Assembly (NCBI GenBank): GCA_002373165.1
Contig: DFJS01000049.1
Coordinates: 47,791-111,790 of the forward strand
Source of the DNA: Ruminococcus sp. UBA3665
Lineage (GTDB): Bacteria > Bacillota > Clostridia > Oscillospirales > Ruminococcaceae
Direction of reading: 5' to 3'
DNA length: 64,000 bases
Below, one piece after another: positions 34,134 through 42,063 of this stretch (positions are counted from its first letter, which is position 1; the number at the start of each line of letters is the position of its first letter). A program made the position numbers and the translations under genes. A model generated the notes under the pieces. That model made no database searches. It was not told the origin of the DNA and saw only the letters and a program-made list of their open reading frames with translations.

Positions 34134-34601
34134 TCATGCATGATACTGATATATTTCTTCCAGCGTGGGCACATATTGCCAGCCGTCATCCGTATACCAG
34201 AAACTCATCATAGTATCTAATCTTAATTCAGGATTATCTTTTTTCAGCATATCGATATAATCTTTTGTTTTAAAAAGTTTATCCTGATGCAGCACATCCA
34301 TGATATATTCACCCAGCAGCACTACGGAATGATGCGAAAAAGTTCTTACAGTTCCGTTTCTGTCTTTCATTTTTAAATTCAGAGTGTGCCCGTTCTTGAA
34401 TGTAATAACCGAGGCAAGAATCATTTTTCCGTCCTCTGTGCCCATGCCGCTGCGGACAATTGCCTCCGCCAGACCGAAACAGTTATTCTCGTATTCTTTT
34501 CTTAGCTTCCGGAGTACTTCCGGTTCAAACCAGCCGGACAGATTCATCAGATTATCATCAGGAGCTAAATCCTGTATTTCAACTACTTCCATATATTCCA
34601 T
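34134..34601 (-). CDS. Hypothetical soluble protein
   Basis: The 155 residues start at ATG 34601 behind AAAGGAA. The protein is mixed alpha/beta and acidic (LSGWFEPEVLRKLRKEYENN; VVLLGEYIMDVLHQDKLFKT) without membrane segments. It lies between tepA and uppP with gaps of about 60 nt on each side, probably in the same transcript. I do not recognise the family. Confidence 0.65.
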   Translation of the reverse strand: MEYMEVVEIQDLAPDDNLMNLSGWFEPEVLRKLRKEYENNCFGLAEAIVRSGMGTEDGKMILASVITFKNGHTLNLKMKDRNGTVRTFSHHSVVLLGEYIMDVLHQDKLFKTKDYIDMLKKDNPELRLDTMMSFWYTDDGWQYVPTLEEIYQYHA

Positions 34602-34661
34602 AGAACAAATTCCTTTCCTGATCTGTAATGTACAGGCACTGTAAAAACGTGCCTTTCTCTG

Positions 34662-35405
34662 TTAATCAGCATACCGCACGGGAGAAGATTCAATCAGCGT
34701 GTATAATGCCGAAATGGCATCGCTGAGGCTTCCGGTCTGATCGATCAGGCCCATTTCTACGGCCTGTGCGCCGGAAATGACTGTGCCCACATCCGTGGCA
34801 AGTTCCTGCGTATTAGTCATCAGTTCGCGGAATTTTTCTTCGGAAATACGGCTGTTTCTGGTGACAAACCGGATAATTCTGTCCTGAATTTTGGCGATAT
34901 AGTCAAAACTCTGGGGAACGCCAAGCATCATGCCGTTCATGCGGACGGGGTGAATCGTCATCGAAGCAGAAGGCACAATATAGGATTTCTTTGCACTGAC
35001 CGACAGCGGAACGCCGATGGAATGGCCGCCGCCTACTACCAGCGAAACAGTAGGAGTCCGCATACCGGCAATCAGTTCGGCAATGGCAAGCCCGGCTTCC
35101 ACATCGCCGCCTACCGTGTTCAGAAGAATCAGCAGACCTTCGATGCTTCTGTCCTGTTCTACTGCTACAAGTGCCGGAATGATGTGTTCGTATTTTGTAG
35201 TTTTATTCTGCGAGGAGAGTTCATAATGTCCTTCTACCTGTCCGATGATGGTCAGGCAGTGAATCAGATGCCGGGCATTGGCCGGACGGATACTGCCTGT
35301 TTCTTCGATGAGTTCCGTTTCGTTCAGCTGTTTTTCTTCCGGAGAAGATTCTTCCGGGGAGGCTTCTTCCGGCGGATGGTATTCGCCTAAATTATCCTGA
35401 TACAT
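34662..35405 (-). CDS. TepA-type ClpP-fold protease-like protein
   Basis: The 247 residues start at ATG 35405 behind AAGGAAG. An acidic, proline/serine-rich N-terminus is followed by the ClpP/crotonase fold: LLILLNTVGGDVEAGLAIAE, then GGGHSIGVPLSVSAKKSYIV with the expected nucleophile serine and SASMTIHP with the histidine. In Firmicutes tepA is typically next to ftsK/spoIIIE, as here. It was named for helping protein secretion in B. subtilis. It is first in the long run reaching plsC. Confidence 0.85.
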   Translation of the reverse strand: MYQDNLGEYHPPEEASPEESSPEEKQLNETELIEETGSIRPANARHLIHCLTIIGQVEGHYELSSQNKTTKYEHIIPALVAVEQDRSIEGLLILLNTVGGDVEAGLAIAELIAGMRTPTVSLVVGGGHSIGVPLSVSAKKSYIVPSASMTIHPVRMNGMMLGVPQSFDYIAKIQDRIIRFVTRNSRISEEKFRELMTNTQELATDVGTVISGAQAVEMGLIDQTGSLSDAISALYTLIESSPVRYAD

Positions 35406-35474
35406 GCAAACACTTCCTTTCAGGAAGAGTATGCCCGGACATATGCAGTTTATACCATTCTGCCGGATATGCTT

Positions 35475-35503
35475 AGTATAGCACAATTTCAGGCGTTTGT
35501 CAA
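35475..35503 (-). promoter_or_regulatory. Promoter of the tepA-to-plsC run
   Basis: On the minus strand, TTGACA (35503-35498), a 17-nt spacer and TATACT (35480-35475). No other clear terminator or promoter is seen until plsC. Confidence 0.82.
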
Positions 35504-35552
35504 GGAAAATGCTTTTATAATTTTAATCATCCGGCGGATTCCGGAAACAGAA

Positions 35553-35585
35553 GCACACCGCCCGGAAAATTTGTTCCGGGCGGCG
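35553..35585 (-). terminator. Terminator-like hairpin after the GH44 gene
   Basis: CCGCCCGGAA pairs with TTCCGGGCGG around a 6-nt loop. The minus-strand tail is poor in T, so it may act mainly as a 3' stabiliser. Confidence 0.55.
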
Positions 35586-35632
35586 GCTTTGTATTTCTAA
35601 AAAAAGTGAGGAATTGTTCTGAAATGCACAGA

Positions 35633-37954
35633 TCAGAATTTTGCAAGATCATCGGCAGTAATCAGGCCGACAATATATTTCAGGACAGCCAGGGCTTCGT
35701 CAGATTCGGGTTTCTGATTCTTGTTCAGGTCAGCGTTGACAAGACCCTTGCCGTCGAGAATTTCTTTGCCGAGTACGGCTTTATTGATTGTGATGATATC
35801 AAGAATATTGACTTTGCCGTCCAGGTTGGCATCACCAAGAAGAACATCAGATGCAGGTTCGCTGGGATCGGGTTCTGTTTCTGTGGGCTGTTCGCTGTTG
35901 TCGTATTCATAGACAAGCTTGATGGTATTATAAGTTACATCAGCACCTTCGGGATAAGTCCACCAGTTAGGCTGAATTTCGGCATAGTCATCCAGTGAAG
36001 TGCCTGTGACTTCTGTGCCTTTTTCATCAATTACAATAGTGAATTTATCATTGAATTTTACAATATTATCATTTGTGCCTGCATCAAAAGAGATTGCCTT
36101 GCTGCCCCATACAGATGCAGTTTCGCCTTCCGGAACTACCTGATTGAAGCAGAGTCCGCCGCCGCCCATTGCACCTGCGGTAATATTGAAAACAATTTCT
36201 TTCAGATGGTCTTTATCGCCAAGCGGAAGCAGCGGAAAACCATTTTTGGAAAGTTCCAGATCGGCATAATTATAAACTGTTTCTTTGACTGTGATATCAG
36301 GTTCTTCTGTAATCTGCGCATCTGTTTTCTGATCGCTGATGACAATCTGTGCTACGGACAGTGCCGGAAGAGTCACAGTCAGCGTATTGTCTGCAAGATT
36401 GTTCTGTACATCGATGATTTTAATATCACTGGAATCCTGTGTGATGGCATAGACAACAGCACTCTGATAATTCTTGTCAGAACCTGCAAGATGAATTACA
36501 GCATTTTCTTCGGAAGAAGCATCTTTATTGGACAGTGTCATGGTAATAACAGAATCATCTTCGCCCTGGATAGCGGCAAATGCTGCGGCTTTGGAAAGGT
36601 CTTCTGTTTCGGCAGAAACGAGCGTATCGCCGAAAGAAGCTCCCTTGCCGTCATAGTTCGTATACAGATTGATTGCGGATTCTACATACGGGCATTCCGG
36701 CAGAGTGCCCCAGTAAGTTGCAAAATAGACTTCATTCAGAGCAAATGCGCCCAGAGCTTCGGCTTCTGCAATGCCGGTGATGACGGATTTTCCTGTAGAC
36801 TTTTCGTTGGCGATATTGCCGAGGTTGTATTCAGATACAGCAAGTTTTGTGCCGGGATAATATTTATCAATTGATTCCTGCATTCTTGTCAGGAACGGGA
36901 AGTAACTGCCGGCCCACGGCTGCAACCAGCTGTTTTCCTGATATTCAGGGTCATAAAGACTTCTTGCGGCCTGTAAGATGCCTTCGTCTGTAGAAACATC
37001 CTGTGCATAATAATGAACATCGAATACATCAATCAGACGCTTGCCGTTTTCTTCTTCGGCCTGTTTCATCTGGTCAAGATAATAATCCATATACCAGGAA
37101 TAATTATTCTTGACAGCCTGCCACTGCGGGTCTGTAAAGCCGTTGCCGCTTTCGCCGATCTGCATACAGGGCAGCATTCCCCAGAAAGCCGGGCCGTAGA
37201 CTTCGGCCTTCGGGTCGATTTCCTTGACTACTTTTGCCAGTTCGATGGATTTGGAAACCAGTTCTTCATTAGTGACTTCTTCAGAATGCATACGCGGATG
37301 TGTATCATTCCAGAGTACGGGTTCATTGTCAAGGCTGTAAGCCTGAATGCCTTCTGCCGTAGAAGCATCGCCGAGTGTATTTACAATATAATTGACATAT
37401 TCGTCCATATAGACAACATTGTCAGTCGTATCCGGTTCGAGAGAAAGAGCACCGTCTTTTCTGAATTTGACTTCGTTCCATCTTGCAGAAGGAGCGGCTT
37501 CTTCTTCGGAAACTGCACCGTCTTTATCGGCGGAAACATAGCCGGCCATCTGGAGTGTTGTCATCTTGTAGGGAATGCCGTATTTATTGACATTTTTGGA
37601 AAGATTTCTTGCGGCATAGCCTGCGCCGTCGGAGACATCGCCGATATTGGTATCAGAACTGTGCAGCCAGTCACTGCCGGCATTCGACCAGTTTGTTTCC
37701 CAGTTATAGGCAGTATAGCGGTTGCCGCCCTGACGAACGGCATTGACTTTGACGTTTTCCAGATTTGCGCCGTTGCCGTATTCGTTCACGCCGTAGATGT
37801 ACGGGCTGATGGCCTTTCTGTTTTTGGATGTGTCTACAGTGACGGTCATCTGATAAGCATCGGCAGCATTGACGGCTGTCATCAGAGAAGATGCCGGAAC
37901 AGTCAGCAGAAGTCCGGCCAGAGCGGCGGTCAGTACACGGGTTGTTTTTTTCAT
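35633..37954 (-). CDS. Secreted GH44 endoglucanase/xyloglucanase with CBM-like module and dockerin
   Basis: The 773 residues comprise a signal peptide (1-30), then GH44 (about 35-545) with opening ISPYIYGVNEYG, acid/base E211 (SLDNEPVLW) and nucleophile E375 (AVSEYNLG). A module of about 140 residues (560-700) sits where CBM76 occurs in R. flavefaciens GH44 enzymes. A C-terminal dockerin has two calcium loops (DANLDGKVNILD; DLNKNQKPESDE). The family cleaves beta-1,4-glucans and xyloglucan. AGGAGG precedes ATG 37954. It lies 40 nt after the GIY-YIG-XRE gene, in the same direction. Confidence 0.94.
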   Translation of the reverse strand: MKKTTRVLTAALAGLLLTVPASSLMTAVNAADAYQMTVTVDTSKNRKAISPYIYGVNEYGNGANLENVKVNAVRQGGNRYTAYNWETNWSNAGSDWLHSSDTNIGDVSDGAGYAARNLSKNVNKYGIPYKMTTLQMAGYVSADKDGAVSEEEAAPSARWNEVKFRKDGALSLEPDTTDNVVYMDEYVNYIVNTLGDASTAEGIQAYSLDNEPVLWNDTHPRMHSEEVTNEELVSKSIELAKVVKEIDPKAEVYGPAFWGMLPCMQIGESGNGFTDPQWQAVKNNYSWYMDYYLDQMKQAEEENGKRLIDVFDVHYYAQDVSTDEGILQAARSLYDPEYQENSWLQPWAGSYFPFLTRMQESIDKYYPGTKLAVSEYNLGNIANEKSTGKSVITGIAEAEALGAFALNEVYFATYWGTLPECPYVESAINLYTNYDGKGASFGDTLVSAETEDLSKAAAFAAIQGEDDSVITMTLSNKDASSEENAVIHLAGSDKNYQSAVVYAITQDSSDIKIIDVQNNLADNTLTVTLPALSVAQIVISDQKTDAQITEEPDITVKETVYNYADLELSKNGFPLLPLGDKDHLKEIVFNITAGAMGGGGLCFNQVVPEGETASVWGSKAISFDAGTNDNIVKFNDKFTIVIDEKGTEVTGTSLDDYAEIQPNWWTYPEGADVTYNTIKLVYEYDNSEQPTETEPDPSEPASDVLLGDANLDGKVNILDIITINKAVLGKEILDGKGLVNADLNKNQKPESDEALAVLKYIVGLITADDLAKF

Positions 37955-37994
37955 AAGAAATTCCTCCTAAAATATAATATAATAAAATAAAATT

Positions 37995-39143
37995 TTAATC
38001 TGTTTCAGAACGGAATGCGCCTTTTTTCCATATATCCACATCCGGTTCACAGTTCGAGATAAAATTAATCAGTGCTTCGGCCAGAACCAGAATTGTCGTC
38101 AGAGGAACAGAATGCACATAGCCGTAAGTATTCATGATATTTCCGCCGACATCGGCTTTCAGTTCCCAGATAATGCCCAGATGAATGCATTCAGTCACAA
38201 TCTGTCTGATTTTTTTCTCCGGAATCTGCAAATGTTTGGAAAAGCTTTCCATTGTCAGAATATAGTCACGGGGCAGGCTTTCGGAGAATTCAATAAGTCT
38301 TAAAGCATCTTCGTCCGATAAAAGCCGGAACAGTGACAGCATTCTGTCTGAAATTCTGGCATAGCTTCCCACGCCCTTTTCCGGAATCTTCACAAATGTG
38401 AAAAACTGCATATCCGGATTGAGTCTCATCAGGCCAAGAGCAGAATCAGCCCGCAGATGGGCATAAATCACTCTGGGGGGATGATCCGGAAACTGTACCT
38501 GATGGGGCTGGATATTCTTGTCATAAGCGCACAGAAATTTATAAAATAATTCCACTGCCTGTTCTGTGCGTTCTGCTTCTTCCAGTTCGCTTAATTTTCT
38601 GATATATTCATTCAGATAATCCGGTTCAGGTTCTTCGTCTTTCAGGCCGAACAGCACATCTAAGGAAACATTCAGGATTTCAGCAATTTTCGGGAGAAGC
38701 GTTCCGTCCGGGAACGAACCGTTTTCCCACTTGGAGACGGCCTGCGGAGTGACATTCAACTGTGCGGCGAGTTCTTCCTGTTTCATTCCTGCACGTTTGC
38801 GATAGTATGCCAGCCGGGAAGAAAATATGGTGTTATTAGTAGTCGCTTTAGGAAAGTTAGTGTTATATCCTGCTTTTATGCTGTTATAAAGAAAAATATA
38901 GTACCTTTCTTTTTGAGTCAGTATTTTATCTGAAACGTTGTCAGGAAAGGTTTCAAGGATAGAGAATTTAAGTTTGTTTCCATTATTAAAATCATTCTGC
39001 ATTTCAGTGCAAAAATGATTACCTTGTAAGAGGGCCGTTTTGTGTGCGCTTCTTCGTGAACAAGAATTTCTTGTCTGCCCTATATAAACCTTTCCATTGG
39101 TGCAATTTTCAATTTTATAAATACAGCAAACTGAAATTCGCAT
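37995..39143 (-). CDS. GIY-YIG nuclease domain fused to XRE regulator
   Basis: The 382 residues combine domains rarely found together. Residues 5-100 form a GIY-YIG nuclease of the I-TevI type, with Y9, Y20 (KVYIGQT), R30/R31, E79 (QKERYYI) and N94 (GYNT) all kept. Residues 108-165 form a Cro/C1 HTH (YYRKRAGMKQEELAAQLNVT; PQAVSKWENG). Residues 230-380 form a helical/winged-helix-like C-terminus (DYILTMESFSKHLQIPEKKI). GGAGG precedes ATG 39143. Being 40 nt ahead of the GH44 cellulase, it may regulate that gene; the nuclease could be a relic of a homing element. Function is inferred. Confidence 0.85.
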   Translation of the reverse strand: MRISVCCIYKIENCTNGKVYIGQTRNSCSRRSAHKTALLQGNHFCTEMQNDFNNGNKLKFSILETFPDNVSDKILTQKERYYIFLYNSIKAGYNTNFPKATTNNTIFSSRLAYYRKRAGMKQEELAAQLNVTPQAVSKWENGSFPDGTLLPKIAEILNVSLDVLFGLKDEEPEPDYLNEYIRKLSELEEAERTEQAVELFYKFLCAYDKNIQPHQVQFPDHPPRVIYAHLRADSALGLMRLNPDMQFFTFVKIPEKGVGSYARISDRMLSLFRLLSDEDALRLIEFSESLPRDYILTMESFSKHLQIPEKKIRQIVTECIHLGIIWELKADVGGNIMNTYGYVHSVPLTTILVLAEALINFISNCEPDVDIWKKGAFRSETD

Positions 39144-39174
39144 ATTTGTCCTCCAAAAATAAACTTACAAATAT

Positions 39175-39203
39175 ATCATATCATATTATTTTTATTTTGT
39201 CAA
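39175..39203 (-). promoter_or_regulatory. Promoter of the GIY-YIG-XRE gene
   Basis: On the minus strand, TTGACA (39203-39198), a 17-nt spacer and TATGAT (39180-39175). No separate consensus promoter is visible in the 40 nt before the GH44 gene. Confidence 0.8.
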
Positions 39204-39206
39204 CTA

Positions 39207-39746
39207 TTATGTGGTCAGGCAGGTGATATAGCTTTCAAATTCTTGTTTTAAGGCTTCCTCTTCCACGAACCGGAGCAGGGCAGGGCGTTCCGTGAAATGG
39301 GCTGTCCATGCGATACGGAAAATAATCTCGTCAGGATAATCATCAAGAAGAAAAAAACGATAGCCGGACCAGTCCGAAAAAGGGGAAATGCTGTATTTTC
39401 TGAATTTTGTTTTATCAAATTTCATGTCATTTGGATTGTATGCGCCGATACTCAGATGATAATTATTTTTGAAACTGTAATTGCAGTAGGTATTTTCGTC
39501 GCTTCCGCCGAAAGCACATGCACAGTCATGAATCTGTAAGCGATAATTCTTTCCGGTTTGCAGAAATTCCGTCGGAATGCACAGCTCGTATTCGTCTTGT
39601 GTCTGTATTGGATAGGCGTAATCCGTTCCATAGAAAAGATACTGCTTCGGAAATAAGTTCTCTCTCTTGCGGATAGAAAAATGAAAGTGCTTTCCCGTTT
39701 CGTCCTGAATGGTAATCTTTCCGCATGGTGTGAGAAATTCAGTCAT
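39207..39746 (-). CDS. Hypothetical soluble protein
   Basis: The 179 residues start at ATG 39746 behind GAGGTG. The protein is rich in aromatic residues and beta strands (HFHFSIRKRENLFPKQYLFY; SDWSGYRFFLLDDYPDEIIF), with no signal peptide, membrane helix or known motif. Its base composition is more AT-rich than that of the housekeeping genes. It lies between gdhA (divergent) and the GIY-YIG-XRE gene. No function can be assigned. Confidence 0.62.
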   Translation of the reverse strand: MTEFLTPCGKITIQDETGKHFHFSIRKRENLFPKQYLFYGTDYAYPIQTQDEYELCIPTEFLQTGKNYRLQIHDCACAFGGSDENTYCNYSFKNNYHLSIGAYNPNDMKFDKTKFRKYSISPFSDWSGYRFFLLDDYPDEIIFRIAWTAHFTERPALLRFVEEEALKQEFESYITCLTT

Positions 39747-39921
39747 TGTGATTCACCTCGTTAGCTTGTCTTATTTATTTCAGAGTATAGCATAAAAAAT
39801 AACAGAAGTCAATACCCGGTAAAATTCAGACAATATGCATAAAAAATCAGAGCTGTTTTCATGCATACTTAACAAAATAAAGATTTTTATTCCGAAATCA
39901 GAAAAAATTTGAAAAAAACAC

Positions 39922-39950
39922 TTGCAATTTTTAAAAAAGCATGGTATAAT
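39922..39950 (+). promoter_or_regulatory. Promoter of gdhA
   Basis: TTGCAA 39922-39927, a 17-nt spacer and TATAAT 39945-39950. Confidence 0.8.
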
Positions 39951-39957
39951 AACAGTA

Positions 39958-39991
39958 CCGTCGGCAAAAGACAACTGTCTTTCAGAGACGG
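39958..39991 (+). promoter_or_regulatory. Hairpin at the 5' end of the gdhA leader
   Basis: Outer stem CCGTC (39958-39962) / GACGG (39987-39991) encloses AAAGAC-AACT-GTCTTT (39967-39982). There is no T run. It lies at the predicted transcript start and could stabilise the mRNA. Confidence 0.5.
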
Positions 39992-40020
39992 AATATTTTC
40001 ATAACAGGAGGTTCTTAACA

Positions 40021-41379
40021 ATGGCGTTAAAGAATCAGTATTTGGTAGATTTATTGGAAAGAGTAAAGGCAAGAAATCAGGGCGAACCTGAATTTATTCA
40101 GACCGTAACAGAAGTTCTCGAATCTGTAGAACCGGTTGTGGATGCAAGACCTGACCTGGTAGAAGCAGGCGTTCTGGAAAGAATCGTAGAACCGGAGCGT
40201 CAGGTAATCTTCCGTGTACCGTGGGTTGACGATAACGGCAAAGTACAGGTAAACCGCGGCTTCCGTGTACAGTTCAATTCTGCAATCGGTCCGTACAAGG
40301 GCGGCCTGAGATTCGCTCCTAATGTATATATTGGCATTATCAAGTTCCTGGGCTTTGAACAGATTTTCAAGAATTCCCTGACAAGCCTGCCGATGGGCGG
40401 CGGCAAGGGCGGTTCTGACTTCGACCCGCAGGGCAAGTCTGATGCAGAAGTAATGCGTTTCTGCCAGAGCTTTATGACAGAACTCTGCAAGCATATCGGC
40501 CCGAATACAGACGTTCCTGCCGGTGATATCGGTGTTGGCGGCCGTGAAATCGGCTATCTGTTCGGCCAGTATAAGAGAATCAGAAATGAATTCTCCGGCG
40601 TTCTGACCGGCAAGGGCATGGAATACGGCGGTTCTCTGATCCGTCCGGAAGCTACCGGTTACGGTGCAGTTTACTATACAGTCAACATGCTGGAACACTT
40701 CGGCGATTCCATCAAGGGCAAGACTGTTGCAGTATCCGGCTTCGGCAACGTTGCATGGGGTACAATCAAGAAAGTAAACGAGCTGGGCGGCAAAGTTGTT
40801 ACAATTTCCGGTCCTGACGGTTATGTTTACGATCCCGACGGCATCAGCACTGACGAAAAAGTAGAATATCTGCTGGAAATGCGCGCATCCTGCCGCAACC
40901 GTGTTCAGGATTATGCTGACAAATTCGGCGGCAATATCGAATTCCATGCAGGCGAAAAGCCGTGGGGCGTTAAGGCTGATATCATCATGCCGTGCGCTAC
41001 TCAGAACGAAGTCGGCATGAAGGAAGCTGAACAGATTGTTGCCAACGGCGTGAAGTATTATGTAGAAGTTTCCAACATGCCTACATCCAACGAAGCAATT
41101 GCATTCCTGAAATCCAAGAATGTAATCGTAGCTCCTTCCAAGGCTGTCAACGCAGGCGGCGTAGCTGTATCCGGTCTGGAAATGTCCCAGAACTCCATGA
41201 GATACAACTGGACTGCTGAAGAAGTTGACGAAAAGCTCAAGGGCATTATGGCTAACATCTTCAAGGCTTCTGTAGAAGCTGCCAACAAGTACGGTCTCGG
41301 CGATGACCTCGTAGCAGGTGCCAACATTGCCGGCTTCCTGAAAGTTGCAGAAGCTATGAAGGCTCAGGGTGTGGTTTGA
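40021..41379 (+). CDS. gdhA: NADP-type glutamate dehydrogenase
   Basis: The enzyme forms glutamate from 2-oxoglutarate and ammonium. The 452 residues (hexameric small type) start at ATG 40021 behind AGGAGG. Motifs are VQFNSAIGPYKGGLRFAPNV with the catalytic lysine, LPMGGGKGGSDFDPQGKSDA, VPAGDIGVGGREIG and the Rossmann motif VAVSGFGNVAWGTI. The strong promoter, leader hairpin and terminator mark a well expressed single-gene unit. Together with gltBD it provides two ammonia-assimilation routes. Confidence 0.96.
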   Translation: MALKNQYLVDLLERVKARNQGEPEFIQTVTEVLESVEPVVDARPDLVEAGVLERIVEPERQVIFRVPWVDDNGKVQVNRGFRVQFNSAIGPYKGGLRFAPNVYIGIIKFLGFEQIFKNSLTSLPMGGGKGGSDFDPQGKSDAEVMRFCQSFMTELCKHIGPNTDVPAGDIGVGGREIGYLFGQYKRIRNEFSGVLTGKGMEYGGSLIRPEATGYGAVYYTVNMLEHFGDSIKGKTVAVSGFGNVAWGTIKKVNELGGKVVTISGPDGYVYDPDGISTDEKVEYLLEMRASCRNRVQDYADKFGGNIEFHAGEKPWGVKADIIMPCATQNEVGMKEAEQIVANGVKYYVEVSNMPTSNEAIAFLKSKNVIVAPSKAVNAGGVAVSGLEMSQNSMRYNWTAEEVDEKLKGIMANIFKASVEAANKYGLGDDLVAGANIAGFLKVAEAMKAQGVV

Positions 41380-41399
41380 TTTTAATTCAAGATTTTTTG

Positions 41400-41433
41400 C
41401 AGAGGACTGATTAGGTTCAGTCCTCTGTTTTTA
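41400..41433 (+). terminator. Terminator after gdhA
   Basis: CAGAGGACTGA / TCAGTCCTCTG with a 6-nt loop, then TTTTTATT. Confidence 0.92.
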
Positions 41434-41450
41434 TTAAGAGAGGGAAGTAT

Positions 41451-41981
41451 ATGCTGTTCGTACAGGAAATTACATTGCGCTATGAAAAAGATGTTCGCTA
41501 TGCGAATTATGCGAATCAAAGAAAATCTGTCCGGTTCTGGGAACTTCCTGAAAGCCCTCCGGAGGAAAATGAAATTTTCTTTCAAAAAATTTTTATGTGG
41601 CAGACTCCTGAAAAATTAGCCTGTTACCAGAATCAGGTGAAAGCTTACGGAACAGAGGGCTTTTTTGGAGGAGGGTTTAATAATACGCCTTTTTCAGGGA
41701 GAATTGGTGTTATCAAAGAAGAAAATAATTATAGAATTCAATACTGTGATAAGAAAAATTTAGGCTTCTATACGACAAGATTTTTATTAAAGCCAGAAGA
41801 ATACGGCAGAATGATTTTTAATGAAAGGGGAGCGCATGATTATACAGGTATCTGGTATTATGATCTGATTACTTATAATTTCATCAATACAGATTATGAT
41901 CAATACCGGAAAAATTTATTTTTCCGGAAAGTGCCCGATCATGAATTCAAAGATATGCAGTATTTGCGCTATTGCAGATAA
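41451..41981 (+). CDS. Hypothetical protein, AT-rich gene
   Basis: The 176 residues start at ATG 41451 after GAGGGAAG, only 20 nt behind the gdhA terminator. The protein is soluble and rich in Tyr, Phe and Asn (NAYFNT-like composition; FLLKPEEYGRMIFNERGAHD). The gene is clearly AT-richer than gdhA before it and the GH9 gene after it. No conserved motif is recognised. It could be a recently acquired gene. Confidence 0.62.
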   Translation: MLFVQEITLRYEKDVRYANYANQRKSVRFWELPESPPEENEIFFQKIFMWQTPEKLACYQNQVKAYGTEGFFGGGFNNTPFSGRIGVIKEENNYRIQYCDKKNLGFYTTRFLLKPEEYGRMIFNERGAHDYTGIWYYDLITYNFINTDYDQYRKNLFFRKVPDHEFKDMQYLRYCR

Positions 41982-41998
41982 TATTTTGTGAAAATCTC

Positions 41999-42027
41999 TT
42001 GACAAATCTGTGAATTTATTGTAAAAT
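41999..42027 (+). promoter_or_regulatory. Promoter of the first GH9 gene
   Basis: TTGACA 41999-42004, a 17-nt spacer and TAAAAT 42022-42027. Confidence 0.82.
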
Positions 42028-42063
42028 GAAACTATCAAAATTATTTCGAGAGGGGAAATTTTT

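Noticed and set aside
39780..40072. Minus-strand small frames in the gdhA promoter region
   Set aside because: They overlap the promoter and the gdhA 5' end, have no ribosome binding site and give hydrophobic nonsense peptides.
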